The notes beneath the pieces are model-generated. The model worked only from the letters and a program-made list of their open reading frames with translations, made no database searches and had not been told where the DNA came from. The position numbers and the translations under genes are program-made. DNA of 64,000 nt from NCBI RefSeq assembly GCF_900108585.1, contig NZ_UESZ01000001.1:744001-808000 (forward strand), read 5' to 3'. Below, piece after piece: positions 35,576 to 43,566 of the stretch; position 1 is the first letter of the stretch; the number at the start of each line of letters is the position of its first letter. The stretch is from Branchiibius hedensis. GTDB lineage: Bacteria > Actinomycetota > Actinomycetes > Actinomycetales > Dermatophilaceae.

Positions 35576-35605
35576 TTGGGTGGAATCCCGGGGCGCTGGT
35601 AACTT
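35576..35605 (+). promoter_or_regulatory. Putative rpsT promoter with long leader
   Basis: TTGGGT (35576–35581), 18 bases, then TAACTT (35600–35605) fits a vegetative actinobacterial promoter. Transcription from about 35612 would give rpsT a leader of about 160 nt. A leader this long would allow translational autocontrol by S20, known in E. coli; here that is only a possibility. Confidence 0.4.
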
Positions 35606-35772
35606 TGGCTCTTGGCGTGCGGACTCTGGTCGTGTGCGCACGTAGCAGTAAAACCGAGGCTCATTCGCCGGGTGTCCCCACGCCCCATCCGTGAGTCCCG
35701 GGTGTCGCCCTCAACGACAACCGCCAAGGCCCTGCGGCCGTGGCACCAGACCGACAGACCAAGGAATACGTA

Positions 35773-36033
35773 GTGGCAAACATCAAGTCCCAGCTCAAGC
35801 GGATCAAGACCAACCAGGTCCGCACGGAGCGCAACAAGGCCTACAAGTCCGAGTTGCGCACCTGGATCCGCAAGACCCGCGAAGCGGTCGAGGCCGGCAA
35901 CAAGGACGAGGCGCAGCAGTCGCTGGCCCTCGCGTCCAAGAAGCTGGACAAGGCCGTCTCCAAGGGCGTGATCCACAAGAACCAGGCCGCGAACAAGAAG
36001 TCCGCGCTGGCCAAGCAGGTCAACGCGCTCTGA
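35773..36033 (+). CDS. rpsT: 30S ribosomal protein S20
   Basis: An 86-residue basic protein of the small ribosomal subunit. The sequence [15 protein letters not shown], the helical middle and [22 protein letters not shown] are unmistakable. GTG 35773 is chosen over the upstream ATG 35740 because AAGGAA lies six bases before it and S20 proteins begin with ANIKSQ. A strong intrinsic terminator follows 13 bp downstream. Confidence 0.96.
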   Translation: MANIKSQLKRIKTNQVRTERNKAYKSELRTWIRKTREAVEAGNKDEAQQSLALASKKLDKAVSKGVIHKNQAANKKSALAKQVNAL

Positions 36034-36045
36034 TCGCGCATCCGC

Positions 36046-36080
36046 AAAGCCGCCGCTCCTGCTTCGGGACGGCGGCTTTT
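36046..36080 (+). terminator. Intrinsic terminator after rpsT
   Basis: AAAGCCGCCG (36046–36055) pairs perfectly with CGGCGGCTTT (36070–36079) across a 14-base loop, and the right arm ends in a run of four T. The outer bases CGC and GCG can extend the stem with one bulge. It separates rpsT from the leuS leader. Confidence 0.85.
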
Positions 36081-36097
36081 GCGTTGCCCTCGTGCGA

Positions 36098-36103
36098 TAA
36101 CCT
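36098..36103 (+). promoter_or_regulatory. Putative -10 of the leuS leader transcript
   Basis: TAACCT fits TANNNT and lies six bases before the ATG of the 14-residue leader peptide at 36110. The transcript would begin at or beside that ATG. The -35 region overlaps the right arm of the rpsT terminator and is weak. Confidence 0.5.
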
Positions 36104-36109
36104 GGGTGC

Positions 36110-36154
36110 ATGCAGCGCGTGCTTGGCCTTAGCACGCCGCGGCGGTCACGCTGA
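36110..36154 (+). CDS. Probable leader peptide of the leuS attenuator
   Basis: A 14-codon frame encoding MQRVLGLSTPRRSR. Two of its codons are CTT, a leucine codon that is rare in this window, and they bracket one glycine (CTT GGC CTT). The ATG lies six bases after a TANNNT box, so the mRNA is probably leaderless and translated at once. The codons fall in the loop of a hairpin (GCGTGCT 36117–36123 with AGCACGC 36131–36137). An 8-bp stem (36135–36142 with 36166–36173) and then a terminator follow before leuS. This is the layout of ribosome-stalling attenuation sensing leucyl-tRNA. Coding status is inferred. Confidence 0.55.
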   Translation: MQRVLGLSTPRRSR

Positions 36155-36173
36155 GTGAGCAGACCCCGCGGCG

Positions 36174-36200
36174 AACCCCTCGATGCCCGAGGGGTTTTTT
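36174..36200 (+). terminator. leuS leader: Intrinsic terminator in the leuS leader (attenuator)
   Basis: AACCCCTCG (36174–36182) pairs perfectly with CGAGGGGTT (36188–36196) across a five-base loop, followed by TTTT. It lies 38 bp before the leuS ATG, so it would stop transcription before the gene unless prevented. It directly abuts the 8-bp stem CGCCGCGG/CCGCGGCG whose left arm a ribosome stalled on the CTT codons would cover. Confidence 0.8.
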
Positions 36201-36238
36201 GATGCACCGGCACGGAACCACCTTCAAGAGAGCAGCAG

Positions 36239-39124
36239 ATGACTGAGGTAACCAGCCCGACCGTCGCAAGCGAGACCGGCGACCAGCCGCCGCACCGGTA
36301 CACCGCGGCCCTGGCCGGGCAGATCGAACGCACCTGGCAGGACTTCTGGGACGAGCACGGCACCTTCGAGGCGCCCAACCCGACTGGCCCCTGGGCGGAC
36401 CCCGCTGCGCTCCGCGACCGGCCCAAGTTCATGCTGCAGGACATGTTCCCCTACCCCTCCGGGGCCGGGCTGCACGTCGGGCACCCGCTGGGGTTCATCG
36501 CCACCGACGTCTATGCGCGCTACCAGCGGATGACCGGGCACAACGTGCTCTACATGATGGGCTTCGACGCGTTCGGCCTGCCCGCCGAGCAGTACGCCGT
36601 CCAGACCGGTCAGCACCCCCGCAAGACGACCGAGGACAACATCGGCACCTACAACCGGCAACTGCGGCAGTTGGGCCTGTCGCACGACAAGCGCCGCGCG
36701 TTCGCCACGATCGACCCGGACTACTACCGCTGGACGCAGTGGATCTTCCTGCGCATCTACAACGCGTGGTACGACGAGCGCCTGGGCAAGGCGCGACCGA
36801 TCGAGGACCTGGTGGCCGGGTTGGCCGACGGATCCATCCCCACGCCGACCGGTGCGGCCTGGGGCTCGTTGAGCGATGAGCAGCAGCGGGCGATCATCGA
36901 CGACCGGCGGCTGGCCTACAAGTCCTCCTCGCCGGTGAACTGGGCGCCGGGTCTGGGCACGGTGGTCTCCAACGAGGAGGTCACCAACGAGGGTCTGACC
37001 GAGCGCGGGGACTTCCCGGTCTTCAAGCGCAACCTGCCGCAGTGGATGATGCGGATCACCGCGTACGCCGACCGGCTGATCGACGACCTGGACCACCTGG
37101 ACTGGCCCGAACCGGTCAAAGCGATGCAGCGCAACTGGATCGGCCGTTCCACGGGCGCTTCGATCCGGTTCCCGGTGACCGGTTCGCAGACGCCGATCGA
37201 GGTGTTCACGACGCGTCCGGACACCATCTTCGGGGCCACCTTCATGGTGCTGGCGCCGGAGCATCCGTTGGTGGATGAGATCGTGCCCGACGCCTGGCCG
37301 CAAGGATCGCTACCCGCGTGGACGGGACAGGCGAGTTCGCCCGCGGAGGCGGTGTCGGCGTACCGTCTGGCGGCCTCTCGCAAGTCGGATCTGGAACGGC
37401 AGATCGACGACAAGGCCAAGACCGGTGTCTTCACCGGCGCCTTCGCGACCAACCCGGTCTCGGGCGCGATGGTTCCGGTCTTCATCGCCGACTACGTGCT
37501 GATGGGGTACGGCACCGGCGCGATCATGGCCGTCCCCGCGCAGGACGCCCGTGACTGGGACTACGCCACCGCCTACGACCTGCCGATCATCCGCACGGTG
37601 CAGCCCACCGACGGTCACCCGGAGGACCAGGCGTTCACCGGTGAGGGGCCGGCGATCAATTCCGCCAACGAGCGAATCTCGTTGAACGGCATGGGAATTG
37701 CTCAGGCCAAGGCCGCGATCATCGACTACCTGCAGGCGGAGGGGATCGGCGAGGGGACTGTCACCTACAAGCTGCGTGACTGGCTGTTCAGCCGGCAGCG
37801 CTACTGGGGCGAGCCGTTCCCGATCGTCTACGACGAGGACGGTGTCGCGCACGCGTTGCCGGAGTCGATGCTGCCGGTGGAACTGCCGGAGGTCGCGGAC
37901 TACTCGCCGAAGACCTACGACCCGCTGGACGCCGACTCCGAGCCGGAGTCGCCGCTGTCGCGCGCCACGGACTGGGTCGAGGTCGAGCTGGATCTGGGCG
38001 ATGGTGTGAAGAAGTACCGCCGCGAGACCAACACGATGCCCAACTGGGCCGGATCCTGTTGGTACGAGATCCGATACACCGATCCGGCCAACCACGACCG
38101 GTTCGTCGACCGGGGCTGCGAGGAGTACTGGATGGGCCCGGGCCGGGGCACCGGTCTGGGCGTCGCAGGTGACCCCGGCGGCGTGGACCTGTACGTCGGT
38201 GGGGTCGAGCACGCCGTACTGCACCTGCTGTACTCCCGGTTCTGGCAGAAGGTCCTTTTCGACCTGGGGGAGGTCAGCGCCAGCGAGCCGTTCCGCCGGT
38301 TGATCAACCAGGGTTACGTGCAGGCGTATCACTACCGCGACGCCCGCGGTCAGGTCGTGCCCGCAGCCGAGGTGGTGGAGCAGGCCGACGGCAGCTACAC
38401 CTGGAACGACCAGCCGGTGACCCGCGAGTACGGGAAGATGGGCAAGTCGCTGAAGAACGTCGTCACGCCCGATGAGATGTGCGAGCAGTACGGCGCGGAC
38501 ACGTTCCGCGTCTATGAGATGTCGATGGGACCGCTGGAGATGTCCCGGCCGTGGGAGACCCGGGCGGTCGTCGGCGCGCAGCGTTTCCTGCAGCGGCTGT
38601 GGCGCAACGCGGTCGATGAGCACAGCGGCCAGGTCCGCGTCGTCGACCAGGCGCCCTCGGCCGACCTCGAGCGGTTGCTGCACAAGACCATCGACGGGGT
38701 GCGCGCCGACTACGGCAACCTGCACTTCAACACCGCCATCGCGAAGCTGATCGAGCTGAACAACGCTGTCACCAAAGAGGATTCGCCGTCCAGAGAGGTG
38801 GTTGAAGCGCTGGTGCTGATGACGGCCCCCGTGGCGCCGCACGTCGCCGAGGAACTGTGGCAGCGGCTTGGTCACGGGGATTCGCTGGCGCATGCCGCGT
38901 TCCCGCAGGCCGACCCTGCCCTGCTGGTCGAGGACACCGTCACCTGCGTCGTGCAGATCGCCGGGAAGGTCCGCGACCGGTTGGAGGTGGCGCCGGATGT
39001 GAGTGAGGCGGACCTGCAGGCTCTGGCGTTGTCCAGCGCGAAGGTGCAGGCAGCGATTGACGGTAAGACGGTGCGCAAGGTGATTGTGCGCGCACCGAAA
39101 CTGGTCAACATCGTCGCGAACTGA
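36239..39124 (+). CDS. leuS: Leucyl-tRNA synthetase
   Basis: A 961-residue class I synthetase charging tRNA-Leu. The HIGH-type motif is [15 protein letters not shown] near residue 80, and the KMSKS motif is [12 protein letters not shown] near residue 728. The editing (CP1) domain lies between them, with [21 protein letters not shown] and [16 protein letters not shown], the site that hydrolyses mischarged tRNA. An anticodon-binding helical domain and C-terminal extension complete the protein. The ATG follows AGAGAGCAGCAG, a weak ribosome-binding site. The upstream leader suggests control by leucine supply. Confidence 0.97.
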   Translation: MTEVTSPTVASETGDQPPHRYTAALAGQIERTWQDFWDEHGTFEAPNPTGPWADPAALRDRPKFMLQDMFPYPSGAGLHVGHPLGFIATDVYARYQRMTGHNVLYMMGFDAFGLPAEQYAVQTGQHPRKTTEDNIGTYNRQLRQLGLSHDKRRAFATIDPDYYRWTQWIFLRIYNAWYDERLGKARPIEDLVAGLADGSIPTPTGAAWGSLSDEQQRAIIDDRRLAYKSSSPVNWAPGLGTVVSNEEVTNEGLTERGDFPVFKRNLPQWMMRITAYADRLIDDLDHLDWPEPVKAMQRNWIGRSTGASIRFPVTGSQTPIEVFTTRPDTIFGATFMVLAPEHPLVDEIVPDAWPQGSLPAWTGQASSPAEAVSAYRLAASRKSDLERQIDDKAKTGVFTGAFATNPVSGAMVPVFIADYVLMGYGTGAIMAVPAQDARDWDYATAYDLPIIRTVQPTDGHPEDQAFTGEGPAINSANERISLNGMGIAQAKAAIIDYLQAEGIGEGTVTYKLRDWLFSRQRYWGEPFPIVYDEDGVAHALPESMLPVELPEVADYSPKTYDPLDADSEPESPLSRATDWVEVELDLGDGVKKYRRETNTMPNWAGSCWYEIRYTDPANHDRFVDRGCEEYWMGPGRGTGLGVAGDPGGVDLYVGGVEHAVLHLLYSRFWQKVLFDLGEVSASEPFRRLINQGYVQAYHYRDARGQVVPAAEVVEQADGSYTWNDQPVTREYGKMGKSLKNVVTPDEMCEQYGADTFRVYEMSMGPLEMSRPWETRAVVGAQRFLQRLWRNAVDEHSGQVRVVDQAPSADLERLLHKTIDGVRADYGNLHFNTAIAKLIELNNAVTKEDSPSREVVEALVLMTAPVAPHVAEELWQRLGHGDSLAHAAFPQADPALLVEDTVTCVVQIAGKVRDRLEVAPDVSEADLQALALSSAKVQAAIDGKTVRKVIVRAPKLVNIVAN

Positions 39125-39134
39125 CCACGCGCTC

Positions 39135-40019
39135 ATGCGTGTAGCGGTCGTCACCGACAGCACGGCGTACCTGCCGCCGGATCTGCAGTCCGCGCTGCGG
39201 ATCTTCACCGTGCCGGTGCACGTCATCGTCGATGGTGTGTCGTACGACGAGGGCGCTGACTACCTGCCCGCCGATCTGACGGCCGATCTGCTCGCCGGCA
39301 AGCGCGTCACGACGTCCCGGCCGTCGCCGGGAGTCTTCCTGCAGGCGTACGAGCAGATCGCCCAGGAGGGGTACGACCAGATCGTCTCCATCCACCTGTC
39401 GTCGGCGGTCTCGGCCACCGTGTCCTCGGCCGACATCGCGGCGCGATCGGCCCCGATCCCCGTACACACCGTGGACAGCGAGACGCTCGGCATGGCCATG
39501 GGCTATGCCGTTGCCTCGGCCGCGCAGGCCGCGCAGGCGGACGAATCGCCGGACGTGGTGAGCAAGGTGGCACTGGATCGGGCGAGGTCCGCGTGCACGT
39601 ACTTCTACGTCGACACCCTTGAGTACCTGCGCCGCGGCGGCCGGATCGGTCGGGCGTCGCAGTACTTCGGATCCGCCCTCGCCATCAAACCGCTGCTAGA
39701 AGTGCGCGATGGCCAGGTCGAACCACTGGCCCGAGTACGAACCTCCACCAAGGCGATTGCGCGGCTGGAAGAGCTAACCCACCAGGGCATTTCGGGGATG
39801 GATTACTCGGCCGGCGTCGACGTCGCGGTGATGCATCTGGCTGCCCAGGACCGCGCCGAAGACGTTGCCCAGCGGTTGGCTGAGAACGGTCCGGACATCG
39901 CCCGGATCATCGTGGTGGAGGTGGGTGCGGTCGTTGGCGCGCATGTCGGCCCGGGCATGATCGCGGTCGCTGCGTCACCTCGGCTGGCGGGATACCCCGG
40001 TGTGCCTTCCACGGACTGA
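39135..40019 (+). CDS. DegV family fatty-acid-binding protein
   Basis: A 294-residue DegV protein; family members bind a fatty acid and in Firmicutes deliver it to a fatty-acid kinase. Features are MRVAVVTDSTAYLPPDL, VTTSRPSPGVFLQAYEQIAQEGYDQIVSIHLSSAVSATVSSA, the central TVDSETLGMAMGYAV and YLRRGGRIGRASQYFGSALAIKPLL. ATG 39135 is chosen because the DegV fold starts exactly there; the frame is open back into leuS. DegV beside leuS and comEA is a conserved actinobacterial neighbourhood. The partner kinase is not in this window. Confidence 0.92.
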   Translation: MRVAVVTDSTAYLPPDLQSALRIFTVPVHVIVDGVSYDEGADYLPADLTADLLAGKRVTTSRPSPGVFLQAYEQIAQEGYDQIVSIHLSSAVSATVSSADIAARSAPIPVHTVDSETLGMAMGYAVASAAQAAQADESPDVVSKVALDRARSACTYFYVDTLEYLRRGGRIGRASQYFGSALAIKPLLEVRDGQVEPLARVRTSTKAIARLEELTHQGISGMDYSAGVDVAVMHLAAQDRAEDVAQRLAENGPDIARIIVVEVGAVVGAHVGPGMIAVAASPRLAGYPGVPSTD

Positions 40020-40061
40020 ACGGGCTCACCGATAGCCCTCCCGCCAGCCCAGCGGCTCGGC

Positions 40062-40145
40062 TAGATTCAGGACAGGAGGCCCGGTGGATCAAGGAGGATC
40101 CACACCGCCGGAGGCGGTGCGCGGTGGGTCCCGAAGGAGCCAGCA
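40062..40145 (+). promoter_or_regulatory. Possible promoter and structured leader of dhaKLM
   Basis: TAGATT (40062–40067) fits a -10 box; transcription would start near 40074. The following 72 nt contain two adjoining perfect hairpins: GTGGATC/GATCCAC (40084–40090 with 40097–40103) with AAGGAG in its loop, and CACCGCC/GGCGGTG (40103–40109 with 40113–40119). They share base 40103. The true Shine–Dalgarno (GAAGGAG) follows before GTG 40146. The stems could be an operator or an RNA switch; neither is shown. Confidence 0.4.
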
Positions 40146-41144
40146 GTGAAGAAGATCATCAACGACCCGTCCGAAGTCGTCGCCGAGGCCCTCCAGGGAA
40201 TGGCGTTGTCGCATCCCGAACTCACCGTTGCGACCGACCCCGATTACATCCGGCGTGCGGATGCCCCGGTCAAAGGCAAGGTAGCGCTGGTCTCGGGAGG
40301 CGGCTCCGGTCACGAGCCGCTGCACGGGGGGTTCGTGGGCTACGGCATGCTCGATGCCGCTGTACCCGGGCCGGTGTTCACCTCGCCCACCCCCGACCCG
40401 ATCGTCGATGCCACCAAGGCGGTTGACGGTGGAGCCGGCGTCCTGCACATCGTGAAGAACTACACCGGCGACGTCCTGAACTTCGAGACTGCCGCCGATC
40501 TCGCGCTCGCCGACGGTATCGAGGTGCGAGCGGTCGTCACGAATGACGACGTGGCTGTGAAGGATTCGCTCTACACCGCTGGGCGTCGTGGTGTCGCGGG
40601 CACTGTGTTGGTGGAGAAGATCGCCGGCGCGTCGGCGCAGCGCGGCGATGACCTGGACACGGTCGCCGGGATCGCGGAGAAGGTCAACGCCCAGGTGCGC
40701 ACGATGGGTATGGCGCTCACGCCCTGCACCGTGCCGCACGCGGGTGAGCCGAGTTTCGAACTGGCCGAGGACGAGTACGAACTCGGCATCGGCATCCACG
40801 GGGAGCCCGGCCGGGAGAAGCGGGCGATGGAACCGGCTGACGCCATCGTGGACCGCATGATGACTGCGGTAGTGGAGGACCTGCCCTTCGAATCGGGTGA
40901 CAACGTGTTGCTGCTGGTCAACGGGATGGGCGGCACTCCACTGGTCGAGCTCTACATCGCGTTCCGGCGGGCCCACGCGTTCCTGGCCGAGCGCGGGATC
41001 ACGGTCACCCGTAGTCTGGTCGGTAACTACACGACCAGCCTTGAGATGCAGGGGTTTTCGGTGAGCGTATTGCGATTGGACGACGAACTGACCCAACTAT
41101 GGGATGCGCCGGTGCAGACCGCCGCCCTCCGCTGGGGGCGATGA
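40146..41144 (+). CDS. dhaK: Dihydroxyacetone kinase subunit DhaK
   Basis: A 332-residue subunit that binds dihydroxyacetone covalently for phosphorylation. Features are [23 protein letters not shown] near residue 50, [20 protein letters not shown], and [12 protein letters not shown], in which the His forms the hemiaminal with the substrate. It depends on a PTS phosphodonor rather than ATP, as shown by the dhaL and dhaM genes that follow. GTG 40146 has GAAGGAG seven bases upstream. It is the first gene of a three-gene operon with stop/start gaps of 3 bp or less. Confidence 0.95.
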   Translation: MKKIINDPSEVVAEALQGMALSHPELTVATDPDYIRRADAPVKGKVALVSGGGSGHEPLHGGFVGYGMLDAAVPGPVFTSPTPDPIVDATKAVDGGAGVLHIVKNYTGDVLNFETAADLALADGIEVRAVVTNDDVAVKDSLYTAGRRGVAGTVLVEKIAGASAQRGDDLDTVAGIAEKVNAQVRTMGMALTPCTVPHAGEPSFELAEDEYELGIGIHGEPGREKRAMEPADAIVDRMMTAVVEDLPFESGDNVLLLVNGMGGTPLVELYIAFRRAHAFLAERGITVTRSLVGNYTTSLEMQGFSVSVLRLDDELTQLWDAPVQTAALRWGR

Positions 41145-41147
41145 GCA

Positions 41148-41780
41148 GTGGCTCTGAGTTCCCAGTGGGTCCGTGACTGGGTGGCACGTAGCGCCCAGCA
41201 CATCTCGGACAACCGCACGGAGTTGATCCGGCTCGATCGCGAGATCGGGGACGGCGACCACGGCGAGAACATGGACCGCGGCTTCAAGGCGGTCTCTGCG
41301 AAAGTCGGCGAGCTGCCTGCTGACGCGTCGCCGTCCGATGTGCTGAAAACCGTTGCGACCACACTCATCTCGACTGTCGGAGGTGCGTCCGGGCCGCTGT
41401 ACGGAACCGCGTTCCTGAAGGCGTCGCAAGCGGTGAAGGATCATGCCGAGCTCGACAGCGCGGCGGTCGTCGACATGCTTCGAGCAGCGCGCGACGGGAT
41501 CGTCTCTCGCGGCAAGGCCGAGGTCGGTGACAAGACCATGGTCGACGCGTGGAGCCCGGCGGTCCAGGCCGCAGAGGACGCACTGGCGCAGGAAGCCACC
41601 GAGCAGCAGGTGCTCGCGGCCGCCGCTGACGCTGCGAAAGCGGGTTCGGAGAAGACCGATCCGCTCATCGCCCGGAAGGGCCGGGCGTCCTATCTGGGAG
41701 AACGGGCGATCGGGCACCGTGACCCGGGTTCGGTGTCCTCGGCGCTGCTGTTGATGGCCGCCGCGGAGGTGTCTGCGTGA
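41148..41780 (+). CDS. dhaL: Dihydroxyacetone kinase subunit DhaL
   Basis: A 210-residue ADP-binding subunit that passes phosphate from DhaM to the DhaK-bound substrate. The metal and nucleotide site is DREIGDGDHGENMDRGF near residue 30, with the conserved aspartates. GGASGPLYGTAFLKAS and DAWSPAVQAAEDAL follow. The end ASYLGERAIGHRDPGSVSSALLLMA is the family C terminus. The GTG start is 3 bp after dhaK and the stop overlaps dhaM (GTGA). Confidence 0.94.
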   Translation: MALSSQWVRDWVARSAQHISDNRTELIRLDREIGDGDHGENMDRGFKAVSAKVGELPADASPSDVLKTVATTLISTVGGASGPLYGTAFLKASQAVKDHAELDSAAVVDMLRAARDGIVSRGKAEVGDKTMVDAWSPAVQAAEDALAQEATEQQVLAAAADAAKAGSEKTDPLIARKGRASYLGERAIGHRDPGSVSSALLLMAAAEVSA

Positions 41781-42478
41781 CTGTCGGTCTGGTCGTGGTG
41801 TCGCACAGCGCCAAGATCGCGCAGGGCGTGGTCGACCTGGCCGCCCAGATGGCTGCCGACGTCCGCATCGTCGCCGCGGGTGGCACCGACGACGGTGGCA
41901 TCGGCACCAGCTTCGAGAAGGTCCAGCAGGGTCTGACCGAAGCCGAGAGCGGCGATGGCGTTCTGGTGCTGTGTGATCTGGGCTCTGCGGTCATGACCGC
42001 AGAGACTGCCGTGGAATTCGTCGACGACCCGTCGGCGGTCGCGATTGCCGACGCGCCCCTGGTCGAAGGCACCATCGCGGCCGCCGTGCGTGCCCAGGGC
42101 GGCAGTGACCTTCACGCCGTTCGCGCTGCCGCCGAAGAGGCGGCGGCTGCGTCTTCGCCCTCAGCCGCACCCGATGCCTCGGCCGATCCTGATCCCTCGG
42201 CTGCTCCTGATTCGTCTGGCGGCGAGGTCTCGCGGTCGGTCACCGTGGTCAACGAGGTTGGCCTGCATGCTCGACCTGCTGCACTGTTCGTGCAGACGGC
42301 GGGGCAGTTCGATGCCGAACTCACCGTCAACGGGGCCGACGCCAGCAGCCTGTTGGAGGTCATGAGTCTCGGCGCTCGGAAGGGCACCGAGTTGCAGTTG
42401 ACGGGTACCGGACCGCAGGCCCGCGAAGGCGTCGACGCTCTGGCGGAGCTCGTCGAATCCGGTTTCGGCGAGGACTGA
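41777..42478 (+). CDS. dhaM: PTS-dependent DHA kinase phosphodonor DhaM fused to HPr
   Basis: A 233-residue two-domain protein. The N-terminal EIIA-like domain has the phospho-His H10 (VVVSHSAKIAQG) plus DGGIGTSFEKV and LCDLGSAVMTAE. A 35-residue Ala/Ser/Pro/Asp linker follows. The C-terminal domain is HPr, with H164 in EVGLHARPAALFV. The third domain present in E. coli DhaM, an enzyme I fragment, is absent, so general enzyme I must supply phosphate. The product dihydroxyacetone phosphate enters glycolysis. Confidence 0.92.
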   Translation: MTVGLVVVSHSAKIAQGVVDLAAQMAADVRIVAAGGTDDGGIGTSFEKVQQGLTEAESGDGVLVLCDLGSAVMTAETAVEFVDDPSAVAIADAPLVEGTIAAAVRAQGGSDLHAVRAAAEEAAAASSPSAAPDASADPDPSAAPDSSGGEVSRSVTVVNEVGLHARPAALFVQTAGQFDAELTVNGADASSLLEVMSLGARKGTELQLTGTGPQAREGVDALAELVESGFGED

Positions 42479-42479
42479 G

Positions 42480-42529
42480 TTCTCCACAGGGTCACCGGTT
42501 TTCAGGTCGCACCCGGCAGGTTGTCCACA
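42480..42529 (+). promoter_or_regulatory. Two DnaA-box-like nonamers between dhaM and comEA
   Basis: TTCTCCACA (42480–42488) has one mismatch to TTGTCCACA, and a perfect TTGTCCACA follows at 42521–42529 on the same strand. They lie upstream of the comEA promoter box. Function is inferred from the match only. Confidence 0.35.
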
Positions 42530-42569
42530 CCGGCTCGTCCGACGGCTGACCCGGCGGGTAGCTCGACCG

Positions 42570-42575
42570 TAGCGT
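42570..42575 (+). promoter_or_regulatory. Putative comEA -10 box (leaderless)
   Basis: TAGCGT fits TANNNT and is followed by seven bases and the ATG of comEA. There is no Shine–Dalgarno sequence. The same hexamer serves as the -10 of the recA promoter. Confidence 0.45.
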
Positions 42576-42582
42576 CGCAGCT

Positions 42583-43566
42583 ATGTCTGCGCGCGACCCC
42601 GAACCCGACCGGCTGGCGGCTGCGTTGGCGGAGTTGGAGGCGGTCCGGCGAGTGCCCGGCTGGCTACCGGAGCCACCCGAGCGCGAGCCTGCCCGCCGGG
42701 CGGTTCGGAGCGCCCGGCGCCGCGGACCGCGTCCTGACCTACCACCTCCGGACCAATGGCGGTACGCCGATCCAGCCGCCCCCGAGCCCTCACCACCCCT
42801 CACTCGCTCGACGCTGCCCGTCAGCCGCGCCGCGCGCCGGGCGGCGGCCTCGGCCGAGTCTCCACCGCTGATCAGAATCCCGGTTGCGTTTCGGCAGGCG
42901 CGGGTCGGCCCCGGTCGGTGGGCAGTGTTGGGTGTTGTCGTAGTGGCGTTGGTGGCGATGTCGTTGTTCGCGACGCGCGCATTGCTGGCGCGGGCCCACA
43001 GCCAGCCGCAGACCTTCAGCGCGCCGGTGGCGACGTCAGGTCGTTCCGCCCAGCCGATGGTGACCGGTGAAACCTCCTCGCGGGCAACGTCATCGGGAGG
43101 TGGTCTGGCGACCAGCAGTGTCGCTGCCCGGATCGAGGTGCATGTGCTCGGCCAGGTCGGCAGGCCGGGCGTGGTCACGGTGTCTGCAGGTGCTCGAGTG
43201 CAGGACGTGGTGCGCGCCGCCGGCGGCTTGCTGGCCAGCGCCGACCTGACCCGGGTCAATCTCGCGCGGCACGTGCAGGACGGCGAGCAGATCGTGGTTC
43301 CCCGCCCGGGGCAGGAGGTGACGACGGCTCCCGGGCCCGCTGCCTCGACGGCCACCGGTGCTTCGGCGTCGGCCAGTCCGGTGGATCTGAACGCCGCGGA
43401 CGCAACGGCGCTGGACACCCTGCCCGGGGTGGGTCCGGTGCTCGCGGCCCGGATCGTGGCGTACCGCGAGGCCAATGGTCCGTTCCGTAGTGTCGACCAA
43501 TTGGATGAGGTCAGCGGCATCGGCGCCAAGTTGATGGAGCAGCTGCGGCCGCTGGTCCACGTGTGA
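42583..43566 (+). CDS. comEA: ComEA-like DNA-binding protein (SLBB plus helix-hairpin-helix)
   Basis: A 327-residue membrane-anchored DNA-uptake protein. A hydrophilic Pro/Arg-rich N terminus of about 105 residues precedes one membrane helix (WAVLGVVVVALVAMSLFATRALLA). An SLBB domain follows (IEVHVLGQVGRPGVVTVSAGARVQDVVRAAGG). Two helix-hairpin-helix motifs close the protein: VDLNAADATALDTLPGVG and FRSVDQLDEVSGIGAK. It would hold incoming double-stranded DNA outside the membrane for ComEC. It overlaps comEC by 4 bp (GTGA). Confidence 0.91.
   Translation: MSARDPEPDRLAAALAELEAVRRVPGWLPEPPEREPARRAVRSARRRGPRPDLPPPDQWRYADPAAPEPSPPLTRSTLPVSRAARRAAASAESPPLIRIPVAFRQARVGPGRWAVLGVVVVALVAMSLFATRALLARAHSQPQTFSAPVATSGRSAQPMVTGETSSRATSSGGGLATSSVAARIEVHVLGQVGRPGVVTVSAGARVQDVVRAAGGLLASADLTRVNLARHVQDGEQIVVPRPGQEVTTAPGPAASTATGASASASPVDLNAADATALDTLPGVGPVLAARIVAYREANGPFRSVDQLDEVSGIGAKLMEQLRPLVHV

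Noticed and set aside
37310-39226. A 638-codon minus-strand frame opposite leuS
   Set aside because: Antisense shadow of leuS with no recognisable domain.
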